DNA from: Polyodon spathula
Taxonomy: Eukaryota > Chordata > Actinopteri > Acipenseriformes > Polyodontidae
Length of the DNA stretch: 64,000 nt
Direction: 5' to 3'
Assembly (NCBI RefSeq): GCF_017654505.1
Contig: NC_054536.1
Span: 36,227,970-36,291,969 of the forward strand
Part shown: in pieces, positions 47,437 to 58,133 of the stretch
Layout: every line of letters begins with the position of its first letter
Position numbering within the stretch: position 1 is the stretch's first letter
Notes under the pieces: generated by a model
Databases searched by the model: none
What the model saw: the letters and a program-made list of their open reading frames with translations, nothing else
What the model was told of the DNA's origin: nothing
Position numbers and translations under genes: made by a program

Positions 47437-48210
47437 CGTAGTGCTAGGAATGGGCTCCACTGAATTCCACCGATCAAGGCGGGACTTCTTGGGAGGCTGA
47501 GAAGGACATGGAGAGAGCTGTGAGCTGGACCTTGGACCCCAGGACCTCCCAGTGGTTGGATACTGAGTGGAGAAAACACCTGGGGAAACACCAGGAGAGC
47601 CTCCTGAATTTTGTCTGCCTGCTCCCTGTGGTCCAGCAGAAGGCAATGTTGTCCTGGAAGAAGGAGACGCCGCTGCTGTTGCCAAGATTCTAGTGGAGGG
47701 GCACAGGGGCTCTAGTGGAGGGTGGCGTTACTGAGGGTGAGATAAAATAGAGCTGTCTGGAGGGTCTAAAGCGTCCGCTATAGCAGCTGAGGCCCTGCAC
47801 ATGAAATTGTGTTTTTGTGTTTGCTTGTATTTTGCAATAAGGGGGTCAGCTGACACAATTCAAGGCTGCGAGCCAAGGACCAGGACGACAAACCTGTCAA
47901 AAACCTGTCTTTTGTAAATAAACAAAAAACCTCTGACCACTGTGTCTGGAACTGGGATCAGGGTTTTAGCTCTCTGAACTCAGCCTGTTCGTTTCGGTGT
48001 GCCGGCGCACTGAACCTTACTTGCATATTACGCAGGCAATGTAAAATCAACCTATGTGGTTCAGGGCTTGTTTAAAAGAACAGACCTGGCGCTTTCCAAT
48101 TATGTATTCAGTGTTAGTGTTATGCCTAGCCAGAGCTACGATCACCTTAAGGTAAGCATCTCATCATGTGACGTAGTTCACACCTTAGGTTTTGTTTTTA
48201 GAATTTTTTT
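47437..48210. mobile_element. Probable retroelement internal or LTR-derived sequence
   Basis: GC-rich DNA with overlapping open frames on both strands (plus 47508-47693; minus 47380-47685 and 47214-47591), none with a known motif. Near 47920 GTAAATAAAC and then GTGTCTGGAACTGGG look like an LTR poly(A) region. Assignment is by context. Confidence 0.3.
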
Positions 48211-48214
48211 TTTT

Positions 48215-48215
<1 letters not shown>

Positions 48216-48278
<63 letters not shown>
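48216..48278. repeat. (AG)n microsatellite
   Basis: About 31 AG units followed by a degenerate GAGA-rich tail to about 48322. A/T homopolymers and a (TTTA)n run (about 48690-48717) follow. Confidence 0.97.
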
Positions 48279-48280
<2 letters not shown>

Positions 48281-48942
48281 CTAAAGACATGAGAGAGACA
48301 GAGTGAGATCAACAGAGAGAGAGTTTTATCCACTGTGTCTTGTGCCAGACAGGAACTGCTTTACAGACTGTAATGGGACATGGCCTAACCATGTAAAATT
48401 GTAAATAGTTATCTTCAGTGTTCCATATTCTGTTTTGTTAAAAAAAAAAAAAAAAAAAGGTGTTTTTTTTTTTTAATGCTTGTTTGGTAAAAGTGGTATG
48501 TAATTATGCTTGTTTGGTAAAAGAGCTAATGAAACAATTTTTTTTCACACAATTTGCTTCATTTTTTTCCCATGTGTATTTCATATTGAAGTTCAGTGGT
48601 ACAGTATTTTTTTTTTGTTTTGTTTTGTTTTAGCCATCTATGATTACAAAATATATGGCAGTGACCAAACATGATTTTTTTGGAAAAGCGTTTTTATTTA
48701 TTTATTTATTTATTTACATTATGCTCAACTCTACCACATCTGCCTGATCCTGTTGCAACTGACATAATATGAAAGGAAATTGTGTGGTCAAACTATCCAG
48801 CAAAAACTATCCAGTAGTTACACACACACATAAATGAAAATGAGAAAGTGAAAAACAGGCAGAAATGTTGATGAGTGTAAAGAGTTAATTATTATCCAGA
48901 GCAAGGATTAGTTTAAGGCCTTTTAAATCCCACACAGTGCAG

Positions 48943-49222
48943 TGTAGAACTGCGTTGTCAGGAACTTCTTTTTTGAAGAGGCAGCACACTGCCAAAGCAC
49001 GGCAGCCTTTTATTTGTGTTTTTTATTTGTTTTTTTTATTTTTTCCAAGTGTTTTGTTTGGTCTTTTTGTTTTCTGTACTCTTGTTGTGTAGTCGCCCCT
49101 GACAACACCATTGCAAAAGTCATGTGGCTGTGTTTTTGTTTGTTTGTAAATAAATTGGAGTTGTGTTTCAATTCTGTGTTGCTCCCCATTTATCAGCGGA
49201 TAATCTGCAATCCCCTATCACA
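48943..49222 (+). mobile_element. LTR-like repeat, copy 2
   Basis: A diverged relative of 47185-47436 in direct orientation, ending CCCCTATCACA. It includes AATAAATTGG near 49149, a usable poly(A) signal. The start at TGTAGAACTGCG is tentative. The plus-strand 76-codon open frame here is not supported as a gene. Confidence 0.45.
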
Positions 49223-49680
49223 AAGTTACCAATGTATAATATAATTATACTTATGTTAAATATATTACCTGTTCTTTATCCATCTAGGTTTTAGCTCATA
49301 CAGTATACAGTATTACTGCAGAAAGGTCCTGGTGTAGCACACACACACAAAAAAATAAGGAAAATGTATTTACACAAACAAAATAAAGATTTCCTCATGG
49401 GCCAAACAAATGTTCCAACAAGCGGCAACTTGGCAGATATATCCCATAACCAACTGTAAATAGGTGGGACAGAGAAGATACCACATATGAACTGAATTAG
49501 AGCAATCTATTTTCCAGTGACATAAGGCTCCCATGCTCGGAGTGCACATACAGCACCTTAAAACAATGATATTGTTAATTATGATATCTTTTCTCTTGGA
49601 AAGCATATTATGCAATTTGATTTGGTATTTTCCCACCTGAGATTGCTACCACTAACCATCAACTTGATATTGTCTTGTGG
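49223..49680. other. No gene seen
   Basis: AT-rich sequence. The open frame 49370-49636 (minus) has no motif. Confidence 0.4.
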
Positions 49681-50345
49681 TCTGGATCAGCATGCCTTCA
49701 CCTGGTAGAGTGAACAGTGTCGTGGGAGGATGCTATGGATGAGGCGTATGAAAGGAAGAAACTTCGTTACTAGCTGCTGAAGTGAAACAGCGAGGATGGA
49801 GAGTTCCAGTTTACCCAGTGGAGATGGGTTGTCAAGGATTTGTGGCATACTCCACATAACCCAGTTTCTTAGAGACATCTGATTCAGTGGCCAAGAGTTG
49901 TGACACATAGTGAAGAACTTATCTGAAGCAGCAGAGAGGAGCAGCAACTGGCTGTGGTTGAGACAAAAAAGATTCTGGTTGGGGATCTCAAGCACAGTAG
50001 AAAGAAAGCAACGTCGATGTAAAGGAAAGCAAGTAAGCTGGAATTAGCTGAGTGGGTGGCGGAGGGGGGTGGTGTTGGGATGCTAGAATCACTGTCGAAT
50101 CCTCTTGGTATCGTGGCTAGTTGATGAAACACCAAGGATGGAAGGTGGCCACTTAAAGACCCCAGAGAAGTACTCTACTCAGCTCAGTCCAGACGGTTGT
50201 CATGCTGATGCGCTAGGGAGGCCGCGCTGTGGTTAATCCCTGGAGCCAGCACTGCAACCATCAACACCAGGCAGAAGGATATCTACATCATCAGATGGAA
50301 AGAAACGCAGATGGATCACATTAGGTTAGGTGCTTATCTTGGCGA
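49681..50345. repeat. Probable interspersed repeat, class unknown
   Basis: A GC-richer block with a G-rich run (GGGTGGCGGAGGGGGGTGG, about 50052-50070) and, near 50212-50300, CTAGGGAGGCCGCGCTGTGG and CACCAGGCAGAAGG. Minus-strand frames (49687-49995, 49884-50135) overlap and look like one broken reading frame (for example SPTRIFFVSTTASCCSSLLL). It has the look of an old retroelement segment, but I cannot name it. Confidence 0.35.
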
Positions 50346-50850
50346 GAGCTGAGTCCAATATCAGCATGAAGTTTCACTACTCTCATGTAATGGAAATCAT
50401 GTGATTTGTGACTCCAATGCCATGTTTCTAGGTGTTAAATGTACTAATTACGGATTTGGCTGGAACAAGATCCTGGTTTGGAATGAACTGAAAAAGCCAC
50501 AAGTGTATACCACTGTTGTAGCTTTGTTCTAAACTTTACCCTTGTCCGGTTATCAAGCTTTCTATCAATATTTCACTTCTAATTGGGCTTGCAAAGTTGG
50601 ATTTGGAGAAAAAAAAAATCACTGCTGGTAGTTAATGCAAGATGCAATACTTCTTAAACACAGCACCATTATTACAGTGGGTGGCCATGAGATCAAATGC
50701 AAAATTTAAAACATTATAAGCCAAAGAATGCCCCTATTAAACTTTATCCTGGCATCTATATTAAACTTACTTTCATTGCAGTAGTTATGAATACCGTTGC
50801 AATCTGAGCCTGTATTTTCATTCTTTCCAATTCAGCTTTCACGTTTTCAG
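50346..50850. other. No gene seen
   Basis: AT-rich sequence leading to a strong pyrimidine tract and acceptor at 50850. Confidence 0.4.
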
Positions 50851-50921
50851 GATTGATGGATTACCCCAAGTCGAGTCAAAACAGTTCTGAAATATTTAGC
50901 CATCTTAAGGGAAATGTCCTG
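50851..50921 (+). CDS. Candidate internal exon (unidentified)
   Basis: A strong acceptor (CAGCTTTCACGTTTTCAG) and donor (GTCCTG/GTAAGC) bound 71 bp. Only one frame is open: it enters in phase 1, leaves in phase 0, and reads LMDYPKSSQNSSEIFSHLKG then NVL. It contains an ATG as its second codon, so it could also hold a start. The entry phase matches 34482-34558. Unknown family. Confidence 0.25.
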
Positions 50922-52245
50922 GTAAGCACAACACATTTTATTACTCTTTTAGCTCAATACTTACTGTGATCATTTTTAGTTATCCACAAAATGTACTAGA
51001 ACGACTTTATGGTACCACAAAGTTCAATGCCATTCAAGGATTTGAAGATCAATACATTTCTGAATAACTTCCATTAGCTGCCACAAATTATTTAACACCA
51101 GATATTATTAATGCTAGCAATATTATTACTTTCTTAATACTTATTATTAGTTTCTTAATACTTCAATTTGGAAGAATATGCAGATATTTCAAGTACATTA
51201 CTATAAACATCAATGCTGCTGCTTTCTGGTACCTACCTACACTAATCATTTAATGTATTGTAGTTCAAAATCACTGCTATGGTTGAGCTTCAGACAATGG
51301 TATGTAAAGCAAAGGTACCAAGATACAGCACTTTATCTATATAGCATTAGTTAGCACTTCTTCAAGCTACATAATTACTTTAAATTATAAACCAGCAAAA
51401 GATGAGGTGAGAAACAAAGTTCAATCAGTCCTTGAGCATAACAGTGTGCTCAGATCATTTTGAATCCTGACTTCACCATATTTCTTTATCTATATTTCTA
51501 ATACCATTTACATGATTTTATGTTGCAACTAGTTTTTTTTTTCTCCAAAAAATGATGCATGCATATATCGTATACTTATATCTTAATTGGTTTGAATAAA
51601 ACTGATATCCCTAAAGCATATCCCTACGATGAAAGAAATAAGAAATTAAAGAAAAGGAGCTTTTGAATACTGCAGTATGGACGTGGCAAAATATCATATT
51701 ACTCTTTTTCAAGTCAGTGAGTAAAACATGTAAACAATGCAGTTGGGCCTTGAAACACCCAGATATGGATCAGATCAACACGTTAGTGTTGACAGACTAA
51801 AGGATTACTTGGGGTGACTGAAATGCCCACTTCTTCCTGTAATAGGCATGTTCCGATGATATTTATAAATGGATAAAATAATTTCACATTGAAACCAACC
51901 GTTGCAGCACAGTTCTCATAACAACTAAGCCCTTGCAGGCGTCTTTGAGAAAGACAAAATGGCACCAATCTTGTCTGAGTCTGAAGAAAATGTGCAAACT
52001 CAGTAGATGCATTCATGCACTGCCATGTGACTTAGGCCACAATGTATTTATTTTTACATTTTATTCTTTTGATTTGAGAGCTGTAGAGACTGTACATCCT
52101 CTGATATATGTGTGTATCTGTATGATGCAGAAACACATAGTGAGATTCTCAACTCTTTTCCATCAATGTGTTTCATGCTTTTGTAACACCTGGAAGGTAG
52201 CCCTGACTACTCCACTGAGGGAAACTACACCCTCTGAATTTAAGT
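50922..52245. other. AT-rich sequence, no gene seen
   Basis: Open frames on both strands near 51.8-52.2 kb lack motifs. Confidence 0.45.
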
Positions 52246-52249
52246 TATT

Positions 52250-52699
52250 TTTTTTTTAGAAACAAGCATAAAACACAGAACACAAAACGCTAGTGTGTGC
52301 AGAGGAGGGGACAGCGATAAACATTATTCCCCAACTACATTATTATTATCATTAGCATCACAGCAGCAGCAGCAACAGCAAGAACAAAGTACAAAGTTTA
52401 CTATTCATTTCCGTCTCAGGTCACCTCTCTCCTACACGCACAGACAAGACAAACAGTTGATGGTCATCCTGGAAAACCAAAAATCAAGGGATATTTATAG
52501 TCAGGCGAGTATATTATTTTCAATTGCCGGGTAATTCATTAATTTAGCTCCAGGTCCTGAGTGGGTAAGCAACAATAAAGTGCTACAAATCAATCATAAA
52601 GTGCCCTATCAAAGAAAATGTGCACAAATCAAAATATACAAATGAATAAAAGTGCAAAAATAAAAATGTGAAGTAACGGGTCATTTTGACCCCGTTACA
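52250..52699 (-). mobile_element. LTR candidate, minus strand
   Basis: The right bound reads on the minus strand TGTAACGGGGTCAAAATGAC, a typical LTR start with a short palindrome. A TATA-like CTATAAATATCC lies at about 52490-52501. The other end is not clear. It includes a CAGCAGCAGCAGCAACAG run at 52361-52378. No target duplication found. Confidence 0.4.
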
Positions 52700-53210
52700 C
52701 TTTCACAAGCGGTTTAAGCCTGTAGATAATTAAAAGATACATTAATGTCTCCTCTTTAGAGCAAAACTCCAAAACAAAAGAAATGGGTTTAATTTTCTAA
52801 TACAAATGGAAAGGAAAACAAATCAATCCAAAATCCTCAAATATGAAAAGAGGGTATTGCACTCTGGGGGTCAGTGCGGTATGTATATAAGGGATTAACA
52901 ACACAAAGTGTTGATTCAGTGGAATAATCCACTGTTTCGAGTGTCATTAAGTGCAAGAACTGGGGATTATTTCAACACCCATTCAACATTTTGAGTTTAT
53001 GCCACCTGAACACCAAACATATTTAATTTATTAAAATAAACTACCTACCTGGCTATGAGGATAAAAGAAACCTTCGGCTCTGATAGGAGGAGACTGTAGG
53101 ATAGACAGGGAAATACTTGCCTGGCTGACTAGGGATGTGTAAAGAAGAAACACATTCTGTTCAGGGAAACCAAAAACAGTCATTCAGTTCAACATTTCTG
53201 TGGTGTTGAG

Positions 53211-53614
53211 TTAAAAATAGACAAAGTAAATATCTCTGTATGACCTTGAGATACTTAGTAGGTCAATATCATTGAAGCATGTGAAGGACAATAGCTGAGA
53301 AACTTTGATTTGGTCTTCCATCCCATATTCTTCTGCCGTATGCAATGCTCTGATGACTCCTACAGAGATCCTAACGGTTTTGACCCAATTGACCCATCTC
53401 TCCTGAGCTACCCATGTGGGATTTAGGCTAGATCTGCCATCTTGGCTGCCTTTTTCAGTCACTGCTTTTTAGCTACTTTCCGCCTGGTGGGATTCTCAAC
53501 AGCCAGTTCGTTTTTGCTTATTAATTCCAACACCATTTTAAACCAGTTTATGTATGGATCAGCTTCTGAAACCAAGGGGTTTAATAATGTTAAACACTCA
53601 GCAGTGTTGATGGC
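53211..53614 (-). pseudogene. Unidentified decayed coding segment
   Basis: Two minus-strand frames join almost end to end: 53614-53459 (51 codons, including SEADPYINWFKMVLELISKN and ENPTRRKVAKKQ, then TGA) and 53462-53211 (83 codons, including QERWVNWVKTVRISVGVIRA and EEYGMEDQIK). Composition looks like real protein in both, and the shift falls at 53459-53462. A frameshifted retroelement or host pseudogene is likely. I do not recognise the family. It lies between two LTR-like blocks (52250-52699 and 54060-54523). Confidence 0.35.
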
Positions 53615-53910
53615 TTAGTGCTGCCTAGACAGTTTATGCCGCATATACCAAAAGATTTGACACATAATTAAAAACAGGTTAATTAATACAGTTACTAAAT
53701 ATACATGTGCAAAGTAATGGAAACTTACCACAATACAGTATACAATGTGATCCACATATGAATGTGTTTTTCTTATGCTCTTCTGTCTCTCCATCCATAA
53801 GCTGAGTTACTCAGATTTACCTTAGCAACTCTGTTTAATACCCAGGCTTGCATTCAGAGGTATGTTTTAAACCGTCTTAAAACTATAGTAGCAATATATT
53901 GAACTTTACA
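53615..53910. other. No gene seen
   Basis: No feature recognised. Confidence 0.4.
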
Positions 53911-53914
53911 GCAT

Positions 53915-53921
53915 TCTTCTT

Positions 53922-53951
<30 letters not shown>
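53915..53951. repeat. (TTC)n microsatellite
   Basis: About 12 perfect TTC units followed by TAGTAGTAG. Confidence 0.96.
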
Positions 53952-53952
<1 letters not shown>

Positions 53953-54059
53953 GTAGTAGTCCTATTTAGAGCCAGTAGGGGGACTACACTGCCCGCCCAG
54001 TGGCAGTCAGGTGCACCAGCTGCCCAATGGCAGGCAGACAAAAATTCAGTTTAGCACCC

Positions 54060-54523
54060 TGTGACGGGGAACTCCCCGTCTATATGAATATGTTTGGAAC
54101 TGGCAGGGAGGGGGTTAAATTTCTCCCTGCCAGAAAAACATGTGAGAATGTGGCTGGAGCTCTAATTGAATAATTATTGATTAATTAGGCTCCAGCCACA
54201 GGGGATAAAAGCCAGGGGAGAGGCCCTGGCTGGGTGTGTGTGTTTTCTGTTTGGGGTGTGTTCTTTTGTTTGGGAGTTTGCTTTTTTGTTTGGGCATTTG
54301 CTTTTGTGTTGGAGAGTTTTGTGTTTTAAGAAGAAAGGAGTATCTTGTTTAAAGACCTGGAACTTGACCATTTATTTTTGTAAGTTCACTTTGATTATTT
54401 ATTTTTGAACCTCTTTCTGTTGGCCCTTGTGCCTATTTATTTGATTATTTTTGTTTAATAAAGAACTTTATTTTTGCCTTTACTTTGTCTCTGAGTCTCA
54501 ACACTCTGTCATCCTGTCACACA
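54060..54523 (+). mobile_element. Solo LTR, plus strand
   Basis: It runs TGTGACGGGGAACTCCCCG to ATCCTGTCACACA. It has a TATA-like GGATAAAAGCC near 54202 and AATAAAGAACTTTA near 54458, giving U3-R-U5 order. CACCC precedes it (54055-54059) and CACCC follows (54524-54528), a 5-bp target duplication if the 3' end is set after the second CA. A palindrome GGCTGGAGC / GCTCCAGCC lies in the U3 part. No internal retroelement sequence adjoins it. Confidence 0.82.
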
Positions 54524-55050
54524 CACCCTAAACAAAAGGGGGTGCTAACAGAGACTGGCAACTCCAGAGCATGCCACCCAGAGCCCACAGGTCGACAAAG
54601 GCCTGTCCAAGTATTATATTTCCATTGGCATATACTGTTTTCTCAAATGCTGTACTGTTTACAATAATTAATGATATCATAGATAAGGGGGGGGGGGGTT
54701 ATTGCAGCATCCATCAATAGACATAGTTCAACACTATTTTTTTTTTGTTGGGCCAGTACTATTGAATATTGATATAGTATTTGTAGTTGGTTTAATTGTA
54801 CTAAAACAGCTCAGTGTAAAATTGCCCTAATGGTTTTGTTAGCATTGACATACATCCTCCAGAAAAATTCTCAGTCTTTCATCCAACCTTGGGATCCCTG
54901 ATACTGGCCTTTCTTCTCTTTTGCCCCAGAAAGCAAAATCGGATTGTATTCAAGGAAGATCAATCATAAAAGCACCGTCATTTAGGGGGAGAAAATGGCT
55001 TTTATCAGAAATAGAAAGACACTGTTTTAAAAGTAGAAGACTGAAAAGCT
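54524..55050. other. No gene seen; G10 tract near 54690
   Basis: No coding or element end recognised. Confidence 0.4.
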
Positions 55051-55052
55051 AT

Positions 55053-55094
55053 TTTTTTTTTTTGTTGTTTTTTTTTTTTTTTTTTTTTTTTTTT
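55053..55094. repeat. Poly(T) tract
   Basis: T-rich run with two G interruptions (55063, 55066), long enough to be the tail of a minus-strand retroposon. Confidence 0.9.
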
Positions 55095-55099
55095 AAGTG

Positions 55100-57490
55100 T
55101 TTTATCTAAAACATTGAGCACCTGTGCACCTACATTAAGAGTGCCGCTAACCCTTTTTGTTTCATTTCTGTCAGGATATACATCTTTTTACTGCCTTTTA
55201 TATTATTACTGTTATAGTGGACATATGCTGTACTGTCTTTCTAAAAACTGGCCTGTGATGAGCTACCTTTGTTGTTCTACACAGCATCAAGAAAACGTTT
55301 AATCTAGTCTGGCTTTATGCAAGAATCCATGTTAACAAACTCATGCTGATTGGTTTTCATTTAAAGGCTTTTGAAGATTCTGATACAAACAAAATAAAAA
55401 TTAAGAATTTGCAGAAAGCAACAAGAACAAATACTTTATAAAAGGTATATTATTGCATGTCTTAATTTTATGTTGCAATGTGTGCCATATTAATGGATGG
55501 GTTTTCATCTACACTACATTAATCAGGTTTAACCTTACTAACCGAAAAAAGGGGATAATTTTCAACGCCTGTTAATATTACAACATTTTATTTTTGATAA
55601 TCAAACTACTAGGAAATATGTTTGAAGGTCTCTAAAGCAGTTTGTTTGTAGAATGTTCCCCTTTAAAAAAAAAAAAAAAAAAAACTATAGTTAATTAAAG
55701 ACTGTAACAAAGGCTTTGAAAATGAATGAGTTTCTAAAAAACATACCTGTATTTACTTGTATATTTTACTTTGTATTGCTTGTTTTGTATTCCCCAAATA
55801 ATTTGATTTTTAGTTTGCTTTTATTAGCAGGGAAAACACAAATGGCTAACTTTGAAGTGGATTCACGTAGGGGTATTTGTAAATTATCTAAACAAAGGCA
55901 GGACTAAATACCCCAACCAATATTTTTTTACATGTACTTGTACATACAGTGTAAATGTATATAGACTGTTTATCGATTTTAACAGATATAGCCAGATTAT
56001 TTAACCCCTACAGTAAATCAATGTTATACATAGTTTTATGCAATGCATTATGTCTTTGCAGATTGAAGCCTGTAACAAAAAAGGGTGTTGATTTTAAAAG
56101 ATAAAAGGAATAATATTTTTTTCATGGATTACAGATAACAGTTGTTTTGTTGGTTTAGATCAATATTACTTATTTAAATACTCATTGACACTTCTTGATA
56201 TTATGCATATTTGACACGCACTACTTGGTATTATATTGAAAGAAAAAATCAAGTAGTATTGCCCACCACTACTGCACACCCACTTTTTAGACATTTCGTC
56301 ACCAGATGTCAGTTGTGACATTAAATTAAATACTACTATAGCTTAAAACAGATACGACTACATTTGCATTGTAACTTAATTAACTAAACATGGTTATTCA
56401 TATCCTACAGGCCACCAACTTTGATGCAGCTCATTAATCAAAAGTAAAGACTGAAATCTGCTCAGTTGTTCTTTTCATCAGTTTAATTGAATGGCTGAAC
56501 TTGAATGTGAAAACTGACATCTACAGGCTGTGGGACCAAACAGCAGACTGACAGGTGCTAATGTGGAGCTCTGGTTTTTTATAGTGTTTTTTTTATATAT
56601 ATAAAATTGCGAAACAAATGTCTTTTGTAATTAGGAATGAATGTATTTGTAACTGTTTGATATACTATATATTTTTTTTGGCCATTGACATTTGCATTTA
56701 AATAGCTGGACAGATTATTCAATTGAAACTAATTAGCTTAATAATAATAATATTTAGTTAAAATATGTTTTAATTTCTCCATACCACAAATGCATTACAA
56801 CAGCATTGGACTACAATGCAACCATGCTACAAAAAAAAAAAAAAAGCATTGTAATGTAATAAAGTTGGTATGAAATAATAGAAAATAAATCTTTCAATGT
56901 GGTTTCCTGTGCCTCCGTGTGGAGTGGAATCACTCAGCACAAGCCAAGCTGCTTGTTGAGGAGAGGTCACTGTGTGGCAATTCAAAAGGAACTGAGCAGT
57001 TCATCACCTCCACAGAGTCGCACCTCTTCAAACCTCGTTTACAACAGGCTAACTGACAGCTAATGAAAACACTGTCAGTTGGCCTGTGCAAACAATACAT
57101 GAGGTATAGGGAGTGCCTGGCAGCCAGACAATAGGGGTTTGGCAACCAGTAGTTCCAAGCCTCCTCGTCCTCATGTGGAGCTCAAGCAGGAGCTTGTTTT
57201 CCTGCAGCATTGAATCAATCTTAATCATGGTTACTTCTACACCGATAGCCTGTTGCTGAAACCCAATCCCTTTGCAAAAAGCAATAATGTGGGGATTTGT
57301 TTCACTTCACCTGTTTTTTTTTTTTTTTTTCCTGTAGAAGTAATTAAAAAAATTGCGCAGGCATGCAACTTGACCAAACGGTCTTCTGACAAAGAGATAT
57401 TGTGACAAAAATTGATAATCCCCTATTCATTTTTCTCAGCACAACATATATATATTTTCTCAGCCACCATATGTGTTTTTTTACCTGCTC
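55100..57490. other. AT-rich sequence, no gene seen
   Basis: A slightly GC-richer patch at 56900-57200 has a 71-codon minus-strand open frame without motifs. A-runs lie at 55665-55684 and 56830-56845. No supported gene. Confidence 0.45.
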
Positions 57491-57494
57491 TCAG

Positions 57495-57518
57495 TGGGGC
57501 AATGCCAACAAAAATGTG
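57495..57518 (+). CDS. Candidate 24-bp microexon
   Basis: A strong acceptor (TGTTTTTTTACCTGCTCTCAG) and donor (AATGTG/GTGAGT) enclose 24 bp reading WGNANKNV in phase 0 to 0. Neuronal genes use such microexons, and the phase fits 50851-50921 upstream. The size makes chance likely. Confidence 0.12.
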
Positions 57519-57693
57519 GTGAGTTATAATAATGGTACGCTAGATTTGTGTGTCAGAACACAGACAGGGGGCCAGGTACTGCAAGAAATCTTTGCACAAA
57601 AACATGTTTTTGATCAAATTATGTTAAATTACTTGTTGTTATTTACTGGTTTCCAGCATAGCCAGTTGATTAAGGGATGAGGGAGGCAGAAAA

Positions 57694-58133
57694 ATGTCCA
57701 TTGTATCCCACTATGTCCCTGCCCGCAAGTTGAGGTCCTCCGACTCTGGCCTGCTTGTTATCCCCAAGCAAAAGTGCACCACAATTGGAGAACGCTTGTT
57801 TAGATTCATGGCTCCGACTCTTTGGAACTCTCTACCAGCTTTGATGCGTGATGCTCCCACCGTCACTCGCTTTAAATCAACTCTCAAGACCCACCTGTTC
57901 TCTCTTGCTTTCCATGCTCTTTAAGGCTGATATCTGCTATTAGCTGCTGTGTTGCTTCTATTATTTCACGTATTATGTTACTATCATATATTATGCACTT
58001 TCCACTGTATTTAAAGTACTTTTTCATGTATTATGCTTCTATCATGTATTATGCACTTTCCACTGTATTCAATGTACTATTTCATGTATTATGTTATGCG
58101 CTATATAAAATAAAGATTGATTGATTGATTGAT
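57694..58133 (+). mobile_element. CR1/L2-type LINE C-terminus and 3' tail
   Basis: The open frame 57694-57924 reads VPARKLRSSDSGLLVIPK, then RLFRFMAPTLWNSLPALMRD and FKSTLKTHLFSLAF. L-W-N-S-L-P followed by F-K-x-x-L-K-T-x-L-F is the conserved C-terminus of CR1/L2-like LINE ORF2 proteins. The 3' untranslated part (57925-58105) carries two copies of ATGCACTTTCCACTGTATT, then AATAAAG and a (TTGA)n tail. The frame is intact over this C-terminal piece, but the rest of the ORF is missing, which is the usual 5' truncation. Confidence 0.93.
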
